64,000 nucleotides of DNA from Klebsiella aerogenes (GTDB taxonomy: Bacteria > Pseudomonadota > Gammaproteobacteria > Enterobacterales > Enterobacteriaceae), in assembly GCA_029027985.1 (NCBI GenBank), contig CP119076.1:496001-560000 (forward strand), written 5' to 3'. Positions 44,209 through 55,674 of this stretch are shown here, one piece after another. Positions within the stretch are counted from its first letter, which is position 1; every line of letters starts with the position of its first letter. The notes under the pieces were generated by a model. It had not been told where the DNA came from and did not search any database. It saw only the letters and a program-made list of their open reading frames with translations. The position numbers and the translations under genes are program-made.

Positions 44209-46896
44209 ATGACAGATGTGACTATTAAAGCGCTGGCCTCAGAGATTCAGACCTCTGTGGATCGCCTGATACAGCAATTTGCTGACGCAGGCATCCGCAA
44301 ATCGGCTGATGATTCTGTGACCGCGCAAGAGAAACAAACCTTGTTAACGCACCTGAACCGTGAACACGGCTCGGCGCCTGACAAGCTGACGTTGCAGCGT
44401 AAAACCCGCAGTACTCTGAGTGTTCAGGGGACTGGTGGTAAAAGTAAATCGGTGCAGATTGAAGTCCGCAAAACGCGTACCTTTGTAAAACGTGACCCGC
44501 AAGAAGCGGAACGTCTGGCTGAAGAAGAAGCGAAGCGCGAAGCGGAAGAACAAGCCCGTCGTGAGGCAGAAGATGCTGCCAAACGTGAGGCACAGGCAAA
44601 AGCTGAACGCGAGGCCGCAGAACAAGCTAAACGTGATAGCGCTGAGAAAGCGAAACGTGAAGCTGCGGAAAAAGACACAGTGAGCAATCAACAGACAGAC
44701 GATATGACCAAAACCGCCCAGGCTGAAAAAGCCCGCCGCGAAGCTGAATCCGCGGAACTGAAGCGTAAAGCTGAAGAAGAAGCGCGTCGCAAGCTCGAAG
44801 AAGATGCGCGCCGCGTTGCTGAAGAAGCGCGCCGTATGGCTGAAGAAAACGAAAAGAACGGCACTGCGAACGCAGAGCCGGTGGAAGACACCAACGACTA
44901 CCACGTGACCACTTCTCAGCATGCCCGTCAGGCTGAAGACGAAAACGATCGTGAAAGCGAAGGCGGTCGTGGCCGTGGCCGTAATACCAAAACCGCGCGC
45001 CCGGCGAAAAAAGGCAACAAACACGCTGAATCTAAAGCTGACCGTGAAGAAGCTCGCGCAGCCGTTCGTGGTGGTAAAGGCGGCAAACATCGTAAAGGTT
45101 CTACGCTGCAGCAGGGCTTCCAGAAGCCGGCTCAGGCCGTTAACCGTGACGTTGTGATCGGCGAAACCATCACCGTTGGCGAGCTGGCGAACAAGATGGC
45201 GGTCAAAGGCTCTCAGGTCATCAAAGCGATGATGAAACTGGGCGCGATGGCGACCATCAACCAGGTTATCGATCAGGAAACCGCGCAGCTGGTTGCCGAA
45301 GAGATGGGCCACAAAGTTATCCTGCGTCGTGAAAACGAGCTGGAAGAAGCAGTAATGAGCGACCGTGACACCGGCGCTGCGGCTGAACCGCGCGCACCGG
45401 TCGTGACCATCATGGGTCACGTTGACCACGGTAAAACCTCTCTGCTGGACTATATTCGTTCTACTAAGGTTGCCTCCGGTGAAGCGGGTGGTATTACCCA
45501 GCATATCGGCGCATACCATGTAGAAACCGACAACGGCATGATCACCTTCCTGGACACCCCGGGCCACGCCGCGTTTACCTCTATGCGTGCTCGTGGTGCG
45601 CAGGCGACGGATATCGTGGTTCTGGTGGTTGCGGCAGACGATGGCGTGATGCCACAGACTGTTGAAGCTATCCAGCACGCCAAAGCGGCGCAGGTGCCGG
45701 TTGTGGTTGCGGTGAACAAGATCGATAAGCCGGAAGCGGATATGGATCGCGTGAAGAACGAACTCTCCCAGTACGGCGTGATGCCGGAAGAGTGGGGCGG
45801 CGAAGCGCAGTTCATCCCTGTATCAGCGAAAGTTGGTACCGGTATCGACGACCTGCTGAACGCTATCCTGCTGCAGGCTGAAGTGCTCGAGCTGAAAGCG
45901 GTACGCAATGGTATGGCGAGCGGCGCAGTTATCGAATCCTTCTTGGATAAAGGCCGTGGCCCGGTTGCTACCGTTCTGGTTCGCGAAGGGACTCTGCACA
46001 AGGGCGATATCGTGCTGTGCGGCTTCGAATACGGCCGTGTGCGTGCGATGCGTGACGAACTGGGTCGCGAAGTTCTGGAAGCCGGTCCGTCCATTCCGGT
46101 GGAAATCCTCGGTCTGTCCGGCGTTCCGGCAGCGGGTGATGAAGTGACCGTGGTTCGTGACGAGAAGAAAGCGCGTGAAGTTGCGCTGTATCGTCAGGGC
46201 AAATTCCGTGAAGTTAAGCTGGCGCGTCAGCAGAAATCTAAACTGGAAAACATGTTCGCTAACATGACCGAAGGCGAAGTTCACGAAGTGAACATCGTCC
46301 TGAAAGCGGACGTTCAGGGTTCTGTCGAAGCGATCTCCGATTCCTTGCTGAAGCTGTCTACTGACGAAGTTAAAGTGAAGATCATCGGTTCCGGCGTAGG
46401 TGGTATCACCGAAACCGACGCGACTCTGGCTGCGGCTTCCAACGCGATTCTGGTTGGCTTCAACGTACGTGCCGATGCCTCTGCGCGTAAAGTTATCGAA
46501 TCGGAAAGCCTGGATCTGCGTTACTACTCCGTCATCTATAACCTGATCGACGAAGTGAAAGCAGCGATGAGCGGCATGCTGTCTCCGGAACTGAAACAGC
46601 AGATCATCGGTCTGGCTGAAGTTCGTGATGTCTTCAAATCGCCGAAATTCGGCGCCATCGCAGGTTGTATGGTTACCGAAGGTATCATTAAGCGTCATAA
46701 CCCAATCCGCGTACTGCGCGACAACGTGGTTATCTATGAAGGCGAGCTGGAATCCCTGCGTCGCTTCAAAGATGACGTTAACGAAGTCCGTAACGGCATG
46801 GAATGTGGTATCGGCGTTAAGAACTACAATGACGTTCGCGTTGGCGATATGATCGAAGTATTCGAAATCATCGAAATCCAGCGTAGCATCGATTAA
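44209..46896 (+). CDS. infB: Translation initiation factor IF-2
   Basis: GTPase that places fMet-tRNA on the 30S subunit and joins subunits. 895 residues (E. coli 890). Domains: N-terminal IF2-N fold, a long Lys/Glu/Ala/Arg-rich helical repeat region (about 95-230), a second IF2-N fold, the G domain ([24 protein letters not shown]), beta-barrel and C-terminal domains. Internal starts exist: GTG at codon 158 (44680, VSNQQTDDM) and ATG at codon 166 match the positions that yield the short IF2 forms in E. coli. Confidence 0.99.
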   Translation: MTDVTIKALASEIQTSVDRLIQQFADAGIRKSADDSVTAQEKQTLLTHLNREHGSAPDKLTLQRKTRSTLSVQGTGGKSKSVQIEVRKTRTFVKRDPQEAERLAEEEAKREAEEQARREAEDAAKREAQAKAEREAAEQAKRDSAEKAKREAAEKDTVSNQQTDDMTKTAQAEKARREAESAELKRKAEEEARRKLEEDARRVAEEARRMAEENEKNGTANAEPVEDTNDYHVTTSQHARQAEDENDRESEGGRGRGRNTKTARPAKKGNKHAESKADREEARAAVRGGKGGKHRKGSTLQQGFQKPAQAVNRDVVIGETITVGELANKMAVKGSQVIKAMMKLGAMATINQVIDQETAQLVAEEMGHKVILRRENELEEAVMSDRDTGAAAEPRAPVVTIMGHVDHGKTSLLDYIRSTKVASGEAGGITQHIGAYHVETDNGMITFLDTPGHAAFTSMRARGAQATDIVVLVVAADDGVMPQTVEAIQHAKAAQVPVVVAVNKIDKPEADMDRVKNELSQYGVMPEEWGGEAQFIPVSAKVGTGIDDLLNAILLQAEVLELKAVRNGMASGAVIESFLDKGRGPVATVLVREGTLHKGDIVLCGFEYGRVRAMRDELGREVLEAGPSIPVEILGLSGVPAAGDEVTVVRDEKKAREVALYRQGKFREVKLARQQKSKLENMFANMTEGEVHEVNIVLKADVQGSVEAISDSLLKLSTDEVKVKIIGSGVGGITETDATLAAASNAILVGFNVRADASARKVIESESLDLRYYSVIYNLIDEVKAAMSGMLSPELKQQIIGLAEVRDVFKSPKFGAIAGCMVTEGIIKRHNPIRVLRDNVVIYEGELESLRRFKDDVNEVRNGMECGIGVKNYNDVRVGDMIEVFEIIEIQRSID

Positions 46897-46913
46897 TCAG
46901 CAGATTGCTAAGC

Positions 46914-46943
46914 GTAGGCCGGGTAAGCGAAGCGCCACCCGGC
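46914..46943. repeat. REP-like palindrome after infB
   Basis: GCCGGGT and ACCCGGC arms around AAGCGAAGCGCC, preceded by GTAG. The same core recurs at 62598-62629. Typical extragenic palindrome of Klebsiella/Enterobacter-type genomes. Confidence 0.75.
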
Positions 46944-46952
46944 AATAATTTT

Positions 46953-46978
46953 AAAAAGGGGCTTTTGGCCCCTTTTTT
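46953..46978 (+). terminator. Intrinsic terminator between infB and rbfA
   Basis: AAAAAGGGGC pairs with GCCCCTTTTT (5-nt loop) and ends in T6. Confidence 0.85.
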
Positions 46979-47001
46979 GTCTTTATTCTGGAGAATTTAT
47001 T

Positions 47002-47403
47002 ATGGCGAAAGAATTTGGTCGCCCGCAGCGCGTGGCGCAGGAGATGCAAAAAGAAATTGCCATCATCCTGCAGCGTGAAATCAAAGACCCGCGTCTGGGT
47101 ATGATGACCACCGTTTCCGGTGTCGAAATGTCCCGTGACCTGGCCTATGCCAAGGTGTTTGTCACCTTCCTGAACGACAAAGATGAAGAGGCCGTGAAGG
47201 CGGGCATCAAAGCGTTGCAGGAAGCCTCTGGTTTTATCCGCTCTCTGCTGGGTAAAGCGATGCGCCTGCGTATCGTGCCGGAACTGACCTTCTTCTACGA
47301 TAACTCGCTGGTCGAAGGGATGCGTATGTCCAACCTGGTTACCAGCGTGGTGAAACACGACGATGAGCGTCGTGTGAACCCGGACGACAGCAAGGAGGAC
47401 TGA
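47002..47403 (+). CDS. rbfA: 30S ribosome-binding factor RbfA
   Basis: Cold-shock protein needed for 16S 5'-end maturation. 133 residues, type II KH fold with the AxG kink ([18 protein letters not shown]) and a polar C-terminal tail. The last base of the stop codon is the first base of truB. Confidence 0.98.
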   Translation: MAKEFGRPQRVAQEMQKEIAIILQREIKDPRLGMMTTVSGVEMSRDLAYAKVFVTFLNDKDEEAVKAGIKALQEASGFIRSLLGKAMRLRIVPELTFFYDNSLVEGMRMSNLVTSVVKHDDERRVNPDDSKED

Positions 47404-48347
47404 TGAGTCGTCCTCGTCGTCGCGGCCGCGACGTGCATGGCGTATTGCTGCTGGATAAGCCTCAGGGCGCGTCCAGCAACGATGTGCTGCAAAAAGTAAA
47501 ACGTATTTATAACGCTAACCGTGCCGGTCATACCGGCGCGCTGGATCCGCTGGCTACCGGCATGCTGCCGATCTGCCTCGGCGAAGCGACCAAGTTTTCC
47601 CAGTATCTGCTGGACTCCGATAAGCGCTATCGCGTAATCGCTAAACTTGGCCAGCGCACGGATACCTCCGATGCCGACGGTCAGGTGGTGGAAGAGCGCC
47701 CGCTGGCGTTTAGCGATGCACAGCTGGCGGCAGCGCTGGATAGCTTCCGCGGCGATACACAGCAGGTGCCGTCGATGTACTCGGCGCTGAAGTATCAGGG
47801 CAAAAAGCTGTATGAATATGCTCGTCAGGGCATTGACGTTCCGCGTGAAGCCCGGCCGATTACCGTCTATGAGCTGCTGTTTATTCGCCATGAAGGCGAT
47901 GAACTGGAGTTGGAGATCCACTGCTCTAAAGGCACCTATATTCGTACCATTATCGACGATTTAGGCGAAAAGCTCGGCTGCGGCGCGCACGTGATTTTCC
48001 TGCGTCGCCTGGCGGTAAGCAAATACCCGGTTGAGCGAATGGTTACCCTTGAGCAGCTGCAGGCGCTGGTCGATCAGGCGGCGGCGCAGGATATTCCAGC
48101 CGCCCAACTGCTTGACCCGCTGTTGATGCCGATGGATAGCCCGGCTTCGGATTATCCGCTGGTTAATATTCCGGAAACCTCCGCGGTTTACTTTAAGAAC
48201 GGTAACCCCGTTCGTCAGTCAGGCGCGCCGCTTAACGGGCTGGTGCGAGTGATGGAAACCGAGTCCGGGAAGTTTCTCGGGATGGGCGAGATTGACGATG
48301 AAGGCCGCGTCGCGCCTCGTCGTCTGGTGGTTGAATACCCGGCGTAA
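47403..48347 (+). CDS. truB: tRNA pseudouridine(55) synthase TruB
   Basis: Makes pseudouridine 55 in the T-loop of all elongator tRNAs. 314 residues: catalytic Asp48 in [12 protein letters not shown], the conserved [19 protein letters not shown] stretch, and a C-terminal PUA domain (about 245-314). Directly coupled to rbfA. Confidence 0.98.
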   Translation: MSRPRRRGRDVHGVLLLDKPQGASSNDVLQKVKRIYNANRAGHTGALDPLATGMLPICLGEATKFSQYLLDSDKRYRVIAKLGQRTDTSDADGQVVEERPLAFSDAQLAAALDSFRGDTQQVPSMYSALKYQGKKLYEYARQGIDVPREARPITVYELLFIRHEGDELELEIHCSKGTYIRTIIDDLGEKLGCGAHVIFLRRLAVSKYPVERMVTLEQLQALVDQAAAQDIPAAQLLDPLLMPMDSPASDYPLVNIPETSAVYFKNGNPVRQSGAPLNGLVRVMETESGKFLGMGEIDDEGRVAPRRLVVEYPA

Positions 48348-48356
48348 GCGCTTTTC

Positions 48357-48385
48357 TTGCGATAAAAGCCTGCTACGAGTAGAAT
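48357..48385 (+). promoter_or_regulatory. Predicted sigma-70 promoter of rpsO-pnp
   Basis: TTGCGA (48357-48362), 17 bases, TAGAAT (48380-48385), giving a start near 48392 and a leader of about 100 nt before rpsO. Confidence 0.75.
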
Positions 48386-48395
48386 ATCGCCGCTT

Positions 48396-48764
<369 letters not shown>

Positions 48765-48778
48765 TTCTGCGAGTTTCA

Positions 48779-48806
48779 GAAAAAGGGGCCTCACGGCCCC
48801 TTTTTT
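48779..48806. terminator. Terminator between rpsO and pnp
   Basis: AAAAGGGGCC pairs perfectly with GGCCCCTTTT over a 4-nt loop, followed by TT. The flanking A and T runs make it work on both strands. Confidence 0.9.
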
Positions 48807-48950
48807 CGACCAGGCGGCAGCAATTCATTAAAAACTCATGTATTGTTGCTATTAATGATCTTCATGCAGAGGTTCGCGCGGCTAATGAGAGGCTTCATCC
48901 GCAGGGGCGGGTAAAGGTTGTCATTAGTCGCGAGGATGCAGAGGATCGGG
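48779..48950 (-). ncRNA. sraG: Possible SraG-like sRNA opposite the rpsO-pnp spacer
   Basis: In E. coli SraG is made from the strand opposite pnp and rpsO and ends at the symmetrical rpsO terminator. The same geometry exists here: the terminator at 48779-48806 also reads as hairpin plus T run on the minus strand. The 5' end is not visible and is only estimated; assigned by position. Confidence 0.35.
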
Positions 48951-48981
48951 TCAATAGACACGGTATCGTGGATACCGCGTC
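48877..48981 (+). promoter_or_regulatory. pnp leader hairpins (RNase III processing region)
   Basis: A long stem pairs CGCGGCTAATGA (48877-48888) with TCATTAGTCGCG (48921-48932) and continues outward. A second hairpin pairs GACACGGTATC with GATACCGCGTC (48957-48981) just ahead of the pnp start. In E. coli such a leader stem is cut by RNase III, after which PNPase represses its own synthesis. Confidence 0.7.
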
Positions 48982-49005
48982 ATTTATAGATAAAAGGATA
49001 GAATT

Positions 49006-51141
49006 TTGCTTAATCCGATCGTTCGTAAATTCCAGTACGGCCAACACACCGTAACCCTGGAAACCGGCATGATGGCGCGCCAGGCAACGGCCGCTGTGAT
49101 GGTTAGCATGGATGACACCGCGGTATTCGTTACCGTCGTAGGTCAGAAAAAAGCGAAACCAGGCCAGGACTTCTTCCCGCTGACCGTTAACTACCAGGAG
49201 CGTACCTACGCTGCTGGTAAAATCCCGGGTGGCTTCTTCCGTCGTGAAGGCCGTCCAAGCGAAGGCGAAACCCTGATCGCGCGTCTGATTGACCGCCCGG
49301 TTCGTCCGCTGTTCCCGGAAGGCTTCGTTAACGAAGTACAGGTTATCGCTACCGTCGTTTCCGTTAACCCGCAGGTTAACCCGGATATCGTTGCGATGAT
49401 CGGCGCTTCCGCTGCGCTGTCCCTGTCCGGTATTCCGTTCAACGGCCCAATCGGCGCCGCTCGTGTTGGCTATATCAACGACCAGTACGTACTGAACCCG
49501 ACTCAGGAAGAACTGAAGTCCAGCAAACTGGATCTGGTTGTTGCCGGTACTGAAGCCGCTGTGCTGATGGTTGAATCTGAAGCCGAACTGCTGAGCGAAG
49601 ACCAGATGCTGGGCGCGGTGGTCTTTGGCCACGAACAGCAGCAGGTTGTTATCCAGAATATCAATGACCTGGTGAAAGAAGCCGGTAAACCGCGTTGGGA
49701 CTGGCAGCCGGAAGTGGTTGACGCCGCTCTGAATGCGCGTGTTGCGGCGCTGGCTGAATCTCGCTTGAGCGATGCCTACCGTATCACCGACAAACAAGAG
49801 CGTTATGCTCAGGTTGACGTGATCAAATCTGAAACCATCGCCACGCTGGTTGCAGAAGATGAAACCCTGGACGCTAACGAACTGGGTGAAATCCTGCACG
49901 CTATCGAGAAAAACGTCGTTCGTAGCCGTGTACTGGCAGGCGAGCCGCGCATCGATGGTCGCGAAAAAGACATGATCCGCGGTCTGGATGTTCGTACCGG
50001 CGTTCTGCCGCGTACTCACGGTTCCTCACTGTTTACCCGTGGCGAAACTCAGGCGCTGGTTACCGCGACGCTGGGTACCGCACGTGATGCGCAGAACATC
50101 GATGAACTGATGGGCGAGCGTACGGATTCCTTCCTGTTCCACTACAACTTCCCTCCGTACTCCGTAGGTGAAACCGGAATGGTAGGTTCTCCGAAGCGTC
50201 GCGAAATCGGTCACGGTCGTCTGGCTAAGCGCGGCGTACTGGCCGTAATGCCGACTATCGACGAATTCCCGTACACCGTTCGCGTGGTTTCTGAAATCAC
50301 CGAATCTAACGGTTCTTCTTCCATGGCTTCCGTTTGTGGCGCATCTCTGGCGCTGATGGATGCTGGCGTACCGGTGAAAGCCGCTGTTGCGGGTATCGCA
50401 ATGGGCCTGGTGAAAGAAGGCGACAACTTCGTCGTTCTGTCCGACATCCTGGGTGACGAAGACCACCTCGGCGATATGGACTTCAAAGTGGCGGGTTCCC
50501 GCGACGGTATCTCTGCGCTGCAGATGGATATCAAAATTGAAGGTATCACCAAAGAAATCATGCAGGTTGCTCTGAACCAGGCTAAAGGTGCGCGTCTGCA
50601 CATCCTGGGCGTGATGGAACAAGCGATCAACGCGCCGCGTGGCGACATCTCTGAATTCGCACCGCGTATCCACACCATCAAGATCAATCCGGACAAGATC
50701 AAAGACGTTATCGGTAAAGGCGGTTCTGTTATCCGTGCCCTGACCGAAGAAACCGGCACCACCATCGAAATCGAAGATGACGGTACCGTGAAGATCGCAG
50801 CGACCGACGGTGACAAAGCGCAGCACGCTATCCGTCGTATCGAAGAGATCACCGCTGAGATCGAAGTTGGCCGTATCTACAATGGTAAAGTGACCCGTAT
50901 CGTTGACTTTGGCGCGTTCGTTGCCATCGGCGGCGGTAAAGAAGGTCTGGTTCACATCTCTCAGATCGCTGACAAACGCGTTGAGAAAGTGACCGATTAC
51001 CTGCAAATGGGTCAGGAAGTACCGGTTAAGGTTCTGGAAGTTGACCGCCAGGGCCGCGTCCGTCTGAGCATTAAAGAAGCAGCTGAGCAGACTCAGCCTG
51101 CGGCTGCACCGGAAGCTCCGGCTGCAGAGCAGGGCGAGTAA
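49006..51141 (+). CDS. pnp: Polynucleotide phosphorylase PNPase
   Basis: 3'-5' phosphorolytic exoribonuclease of the RNA degradosome. 711 residues from a TTG start with AAGGA upstream, the same start as E. coli. Two RNase PH domains (about 1-210 and 315-545; catalytic DxxxxxxD in [16 protein letters not shown]), KH ([15 protein letters not shown]) and S1 ([20 protein letters not shown]) domains. Its long leader supports autoregulation. Confidence 0.99.
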   Translation: MLNPIVRKFQYGQHTVTLETGMMARQATAAVMVSMDDTAVFVTVVGQKKAKPGQDFFPLTVNYQERTYAAGKIPGGFFRREGRPSEGETLIARLIDRPVRPLFPEGFVNEVQVIATVVSVNPQVNPDIVAMIGASAALSLSGIPFNGPIGAARVGYINDQYVLNPTQEELKSSKLDLVVAGTEAAVLMVESEAELLSEDQMLGAVVFGHEQQQVVIQNINDLVKEAGKPRWDWQPEVVDAALNARVAALAESRLSDAYRITDKQERYAQVDVIKSETIATLVAEDETLDANELGEILHAIEKNVVRSRVLAGEPRIDGREKDMIRGLDVRTGVLPRTHGSSLFTRGETQALVTATLGTARDAQNIDELMGERTDSFLFHYNFPPYSVGETGMVGSPKRREIGHGRLAKRGVLAVMPTIDEFPYTVRVVSEITESNGSSSMASVCGASLALMDAGVPVKAAVAGIAMGLVKEGDNFVVLSDILGDEDHLGDMDFKVAGSRDGISALQMDIKIEGITKEIMQVALNQAKGARLHILGVMEQAINAPRGDISEFAPRIHTIKINPDKIKDVIGKGGSVIRALTEETGTTIEIEDDGTVKIAATDGDKAQHAIRRIEEITAEIEVGRIYNGKVTRIVDFGAFVAIGGGKEGLVHISQIADKRVEKVTDYLQMGQEVPVKVLEVDRQGRVRLSIKEAAEQTQPAAAPEAPAAEQGE

Positions 51142-51248
51142 GGTTGCCGATTGCCCTCCGCTTTGGCGGAGGGCCTATTCCGGGCAGGACGCCTTTTTGC
51201 AGCCGGGGAACTGGACGTTCATCCAATCGTTGTCTTCGGGAGTGGGAA

Positions 51249-52133
51249 ATGAAGCCTTTTCTGCGCTGGTGTTTCGTGGCGACAGCTCTCACGCTGGCAG
51301 GATGCAGCACTTCTGCCTGGCGTAAGGACGCCGTCCTCGCGGTACCATTGCAACCGACTTTGCAGCAAGAAGTGATTCTGGCGCGCATGGAACAAATTCT
51401 TGCCAGTCGGGCTTTAACCGATGACGAACGCGCACAGCTTTTATATGAGCGCGGAGTGTTGTATGATAGTCTCGGTCTGAGGGCATTAGCGCGAAATGAT
51501 TTTTCACAAGCGCTGGCAATACGACCTGATATGCCTGAAGTATTCAATTACTTAGGCATTTATTTAACGCAGGCAGGCAATTTTGATGCTGCCTATGAAG
51601 CGTTTGATTCTGTACTTGAGCTTGATCCAACTTACAACTACGCGCACTTAAATCGCGGCATCGCTCTGTATTACGGTGGCCGTGCTAAGTTAGCGCAAGA
51701 TGATCTGCTGGCGTTTTATCAAGACGATCCCAATGATCCTTTCCGCAGTCTGTGGTTATATCTCGCCGAGCGTAAGCTTGATGAGAAACAGGCGCTTGAA
51801 GCACTAAAACAGCGCTTCGACAAGTCGGATAAAGAACAATGGGGATGGAACATTGTCGAGTTCTACCTTGGCGACATTAGCGAAAAAGAGCTGATGACCC
51901 GTCTGAAGGCAGACGCAACGGATAACACCTCGCTCGCTGAGCATCTCAGTGAAACCAACTTCTATTTAGGTAAGTACTACCTAAGTCTGGGGGACAAGGA
52001 CAGCGCTACGGCACTGTTCAAACTGGCGGTCGCTAACAACGTTCACAACTACGTTGAGCACCGATACGCATTGTTGGAATTATCGCTCTTGGGCCAGGAG
52101 CAAGATGACCTGGCAGAATCGGACCAGCAATAG
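51249..52133 (+). CDS. nlpI: Lipoprotein NlpI (TPR protein)
   Basis: Outer-membrane lipoprotein that brings peptidoglycan endopeptidases such as MepS to the protease Prc. 294 residues: signal peptide with lipobox LAGC (Cys19, Ser +2), then TPR repeats ([60 protein letters not shown]). GGAG precedes the ATG; the open frame upstream to 51144 is not used. Confidence 0.98.
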   Translation: MKPFLRWCFVATALTLAGCSTSAWRKDAVLAVPLQPTLQQEVILARMEQILASRALTDDERAQLLYERGVLYDSLGLRALARNDFSQALAIRPDMPEVFNYLGIYLTQAGNFDAAYEAFDSVLELDPTYNYAHLNRGIALYYGGRAKLAQDDLLAFYQDDPNDPFRSLWLYLAERKLDEKQALEALKQRFDKSDKEQWGWNIVEFYLGDISEKELMTRLKADATDNTSLAEHLSETNFYLGKYYLSLGDKDSATALFKLAVANNVHNYVEHRYALLELSLLGQEQDDLAESDQQ

Positions 52134-52237
52134 CTGACGAACACACATCAGCCCGTTTTTTTTATTGCCATCACCTTCACGGGTGAGGGCGTTGTTGTTC
52201 GTTAATACACCTACTTTGAGCCGGTTCACACTTTTCA

Positions 52238-52318
52238 ATGAAAATTACTCTAAATTTTCACGATGAGTTATGTAGACTGGCCGCCATTAATTTTGAGGCA
52301 CACGTACTACATGGCTGA
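52238..52318 (+). CDS. yrbN: Small protein YrbN
   Basis: 26 codons overlapping the deaD start: [20 protein letters not shown] and then AHVLHG, ending in TGA at 52316-52318 inside the first codons of deaD. E. coli has a 26-residue YrbN at the same place. Its translation probably couples to deaD, whose ribosome-binding sequence GAGG (52295-52298) lies within it. Function unknown. Confidence 0.75.
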   Translation: MKITLNFHDELCRLAAINFEAHVLHG

Positions 52319-54242
52319 ATTCGAAACCACTTTTGCAGATCTGGGCCTGAAGGCTCCTATCCTTGAAGCGCTTAACGATCTGGGTTACGAAAAACCATCT
52401 CCGATCCAGGCTGAGTGCATTCCGCATCTGCTGGACGGCCGCGATGTTCTGGGTATGGCCCAGACCGGTAGCGGTAAAACCGCAGCGTTCTCTTTACCGC
52501 TGCTGAACAACATCGATCCTGAGCTGAGAGCACCGCAGATTCTGGTGCTGGCGCCGACCCGCGAACTGGCGGTACAGGTTGCTGAAGCAATGACGGAATT
52601 CTCTAAACATATGCGCGGCGTAAACGTGGTTGCCCTGTACGGCGGCCAGCGTTATGACGTGCAGCTGCGCGCCCTGCGTCAGGGTCCGCAGATCGTTGTC
52701 GGTACCCCGGGTCGTCTGCTGGACCACCTGAAGCGCGGCACTCTGGATCTCTCTAAACTGAGCGGTCTGGTACTGGACGAAGCAGATGAAATGCTGCGCA
52801 TGGGCTTTATCGAAGACGTAGAAACGATTATGGCGCAGATCCCGGAAGGTCATCAGACCGCTCTGTTCTCCGCCACAATGCCGGAAGCTATCCGTCGCAT
52901 TACCCGTCGCTTCATGAAAGAGCCGCAGGAAGTGCGTATTCAGTCAAGCGTCACCACGCGCCCGGACATCAGCCAGAGCTACTGGACTGCTTACGGCATG
53001 CGTAAAAACGAAGCGCTGGTGCGTTTCCTGGAAGCGGAAGATTTTGATGCGGCGATTATCTTCGTTCGTACCAAAAACGCGACCCTGGAAGTGGCTGAAG
53101 CGCTGGAGCGTAATGGCTATAACAGCGCAGCGCTGAACGGCGACATGAACCAGGCGCTGCGTGAGCAGACTCTGGAGCGTCTGAAAGACGGTCGTCTGGA
53201 TATCCTGATCGCGACCGACGTTGCAGCCCGTGGCCTGGACGTTGAACGTATCAGCCTGGTGGTTAACTACGACATCCCGATGGATTCCGAATCCTACGTT
53301 CACCGTATCGGCCGTACCGGTCGTGCGGGCCGTGCCGGCCGCGCTCTGCTGTTCGTTGAGAACCGCGAACGCCGTCTGCTGCGCAACATCGAACGTACGA
53401 TGAAACTGACGATTCCGGAAGTAGAACTGCCGAACGCAGAACTGCTGAGCAAACGTCGCCTGGAAAAATTCGCCGCGAAAGTACAGCAGCAACTGGAAAG
53501 CAGCGATCTGGACCAGTATCGTGCGCTGCTGGCGAAAATTCAGCCGGCTAATGAAGGCGAAGAACTGGATGTTGAAACTCTGGCCGCAGCGCTGCTGAAA
53601 ATGGCTCAGGGCGAACGTCCGCTGATTCTGCCGCCGGATGCGCCGATGCGTCCGCGTCGCGAATTCCGCGACCGTGACGATCGCTTCGAGCGCCGTGGCG
53701 ACCGTAACGATCGTGGCCCGCGTGGCGATCGTGAAGATCGTCCTAAGCGTGAACGTCGTGACGTTGGCGAAATGGAACTGTACCGTATTGAAGTGGGCCG
53801 CGATGACGGCGTTGAAGTTCGTCATATCGTTGGCGCGATCGCTAACGAAGGCGACATCAGCAGCCGTTACATCGGTAACATCAAGCTGTTTGGTTCTCAC
53901 TCCACTATCGAACTGCCGAAAGGTATGCCGGGCGAAGTACTGCAGCACTTTACTCGTACCCGTATCCTGAACAAGCCGATGAACATGCAGCTGCTGGGCG
54001 ATGCGCAGCCGCGCACCGAACGTCGTGGCGGCGGTGAGCGTCGTGAAGGCGGCCGTAGTTTTGGCGGCGAACGTCGTGAAGGCGGTCGTGGTTTCGGCGG
54101 CGAGCGTCGTGAAGGCGGTCGCGGTGATGGTCGTCGTTTCAGCGGCGAACGTCGTGAAGGCCGTGCGCCGCGTCGTGACGATGCATCCGCACCGCGCCGC
54201 GATGACTCCGCTGGTCGTCGTCGCTTCGGTGGCGATGCGTAA
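52311..54242 (+). CDS. deaD: ATP-dependent RNA helicase DeaD (CsdA)
   Basis: Cold-shock DEAD-box helicase in 50S assembly and mRNA decay. 643 residues: Q motif, motif I AQTGSGKT (50-57), [21 protein letters not shown], a dimerisation region, an RRM-like RNA-binding domain (about 480-560) and a basic C-terminal tail made of repeats of GGERREGGR. The tail is longer than in E. coli (629 residues total). The ATG at 52311 overlaps yrbN; the longer frame from 52263 is not supported. Confidence 0.98.
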   Translation: MAEFETTFADLGLKAPILEALNDLGYEKPSPIQAECIPHLLDGRDVLGMAQTGSGKTAAFSLPLLNNIDPELRAPQILVLAPTRELAVQVAEAMTEFSKHMRGVNVVALYGGQRYDVQLRALRQGPQIVVGTPGRLLDHLKRGTLDLSKLSGLVLDEADEMLRMGFIEDVETIMAQIPEGHQTALFSATMPEAIRRITRRFMKEPQEVRIQSSVTTRPDISQSYWTAYGMRKNEALVRFLEAEDFDAAIIFVRTKNATLEVAEALERNGYNSAALNGDMNQALREQTLERLKDGRLDILIATDVAARGLDVERISLVVNYDIPMDSESYVHRIGRTGRAGRAGRALLFVENRERRLLRNIERTMKLTIPEVELPNAELLSKRRLEKFAAKVQQQLESSDLDQYRALLAKIQPANEGEELDVETLAAALLKMAQGERPLILPPDAPMRPRREFRDRDDRFERRGDRNDRGPRGDREDRPKRERRDVGEMELYRIEVGRDDGVEVRHIVGAIANEGDISSRYIGNIKLFGSHSTIELPKGMPGEVLQHFTRTRILNKPMNMQLLGDAQPRTERRGGGERREGGRSFGGERREGGRGFGGERREGGRGDGRRFSGERREGRAPRRDDASAPRRDDSAGRRRFGGDA

Positions 54243-54274
54243 TTAGCGCACTCCGCTAGCGTAAAGTAAAAAAT

Positions 54275-54308
54275 ACAGCCCCGATCGTCATGATTGGGGC
54301 TTTTTTTA
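54275..54308 (+). terminator. Intrinsic terminator after deaD
   Basis: AGCCCCGATC pairs with GATTGGGGCT (G-U allowed) over a 5-nt loop, then T7. Confidence 0.9.
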
Positions 54309-54316
54309 TTTCCTTT

Positions 54317-54334
54317 GTACTCATGTACTGGTAC
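54317..54334 (+). promoter_or_regulatory. TrpR operator-like site upstream of mtr
   Basis: GTACTCATGTACTGGTAC contains the palindrome TGTAC-TG-GTACA and GTAC repeats resembling the trp operator; E. coli mtr has a TrpR site at this position. About 55 bp before the mtr start, beside a possible -10 (TACAGT). Confidence 0.5.
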
Positions 54335-54386
54335 AGTGCGTCATGTTCAACGTGAGCAAAGTATTTTCGACTGGAGATTTCGGTAA

Positions 54387-55631
54387 ATGGCGACACTAAC
54401 CACTACGGCCACCCGACCGTCATTATTTGGCGGCGTGGTGATTATCGGCGGCACGATTATTGGCGCGGGGATGTTTTCTCTGCCGGTAGTGATGTCCGGC
54501 GCGTGGTTTTTCTGGTCGCTGGCGGCGCTGGTCTTTACCTGGTTCTGTATGCTGCACTCCGGTTTGATGATCCTGGAAGCCAACCTCAATTACCGGATTG
54601 GCTCCAGCTTCGACACCATTACCAAAGACCTACTCGGCAAGGGCTGGAACCTGGTGAACGGCGTGTCGATCGCCTTTGTGCTGTATATCCTGACCTACGC
54701 CTATATTTCGGCGAGCGGTTCGATTCTGCACCATACCTTTGCTGAAATGTCGCTGAACGTACCGGCGCGGGCAGCAGGTTTTGGCTTTGCGCTGCTGGTC
54801 GCATTTATCGTCTGGATGAGCACCAAAGCGGTGAGCCGCATGACGGCCATCGTCCTGGGCGCCAAGGTGATTACTTTCTTCCTGACCTTCGGCAGCCTGC
54901 TGGGGCACGTCGAGCCGACAACCTTGTTTAACGTTGCAGAAAAAAACGCTTCTTATGCGCCATATCTGCTGATGACGTTGCCGTTCTGCCTGGCGTCATT
55001 TGGCTATCACGGCAACGTTCCGAGCTTGATGAAATACTATGGTAAGGACCCGCGCACCATCACCCGTTGCTTAATCTACGGTACGTTGCTGGCGCTGGGC
55101 TTGTACGTGGTATGGCTGCTGGTGACGATGGGCAATATCCCGCGCCCGCAGTTTGTCGGCATCGCGCAGAAGGGCGGCAACATCGATGTGCTGGTGCAGG
55201 CGTTGAGCGGCGTGCTGAATAGTCGTGGTCTGGATCTGCTGCTGGTGGTGTTCTCCAACTTTGCCGTTGCCAGTTCATTCCTCGGCGTCACGCTGGGCCT
55301 GTTTGACTATCTGGCGGACCTGTTTGGTTTTGATGATAGCGCGATGGGGCGTTTTAAGACCGCGCTGCTGACCTTTATTCCACCGATGATTGGCGGCCTG
55401 GTGAAGCCCGATGGCTTCTTGTACGCCATCGGTTATGCCGGCCTGGCAGCGACGGTATGGGCGGCGATCGTTCCGGCGCTATTGGCTCGCGCCTCGCGCA
55501 AACGCTTTGGCAGTCCACAGTTCCGCGTTTGGGGCGGAAAACCGATGATTGCGCTGATCCTGCTGTTCGGGCTCGGCAACGCAGCCGTGCATTTCCTGTC
55601 GAGCTTTAACCTGTTGCCGGTTTATCACTAA
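54387..55631 (+). CDS. mtr: Tryptophan-specific permease Mtr
   Basis: High-affinity tryptophan:H+ symporter in the inner membrane, HAAAP family. 414 residues and eleven predicted helices; the first helix carries [13 protein letters not shown], which forms the unwound substrate site. Monocistronic: terminators flank it. Control by TrpR and TyrR is known in E. coli. Confidence 0.97.
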   Translation: MATLTTTATRPSLFGGVVIIGGTIIGAGMFSLPVVMSGAWFFWSLAALVFTWFCMLHSGLMILEANLNYRIGSSFDTITKDLLGKGWNLVNGVSIAFVLYILTYAYISASGSILHHTFAEMSLNVPARAAGFGFALLVAFIVWMSTKAVSRMTAIVLGAKVITFFLTFGSLLGHVEPTTLFNVAEKNASYAPYLLMTLPFCLASFGYHGNVPSLMKYYGKDPRTITRCLIYGTLLALGLYVVWLLVTMGNIPRPQFVGIAQKGGNIDVLVQALSGVLNSRGLDLLLVVFSNFAVASSFLGVTLGLFDYLADLFGFDDSAMGRFKTALLTFIPPMIGGLVKPDGFLYAIGYAGLAATVWAAIVPALLARASRKRFGSPQFRVWGGKPMIALILLFGLGNAAVHFLSSFNLLPVYH

Positions 55632-55635
55632 AAGT

Positions 55636-55668
55636 ATTGCCCGGTGGCGCTATGCTACCGGGCTTGCA
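55636..55668. repeat. REP-like hairpin between mtr and yhbW
   Basis: GCCCGGTGGC (55639-55648) and GCTACCGGGC (55654-55663) form a 10-bp stem with one G-T pair, between the two convergent genes. It may act as terminator or mRNA stabiliser for both. Confidence 0.75.
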
Positions 55669-55674
55669 TTGGTA

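Noticed and set aside
44500-44860. Repeat-rich stretch that might be a CRISPR or tandem array
   Set aside because: It is the coding region for the IF-2 helical Lys/Glu/Arg repeats; unit lengths vary and the frame is open.
44344-45678. 444-codon open frame opposite infB
   Set aside because: Phe/Ser/Arg repeats are the reverse complement of the IF-2 Lys/Glu/Ala repeat region, not a real membrane protein.
48895-51006. Two open frames (374 and 326 codons) opposite pnp
   Set aside because: Shadows of the biased pnp coding sequence; no start signals.
52944-53948. 334-codon open frame opposite deaD
   Set aside because: Antisense shadow; Thr/Phe/Ala-rich without motifs.
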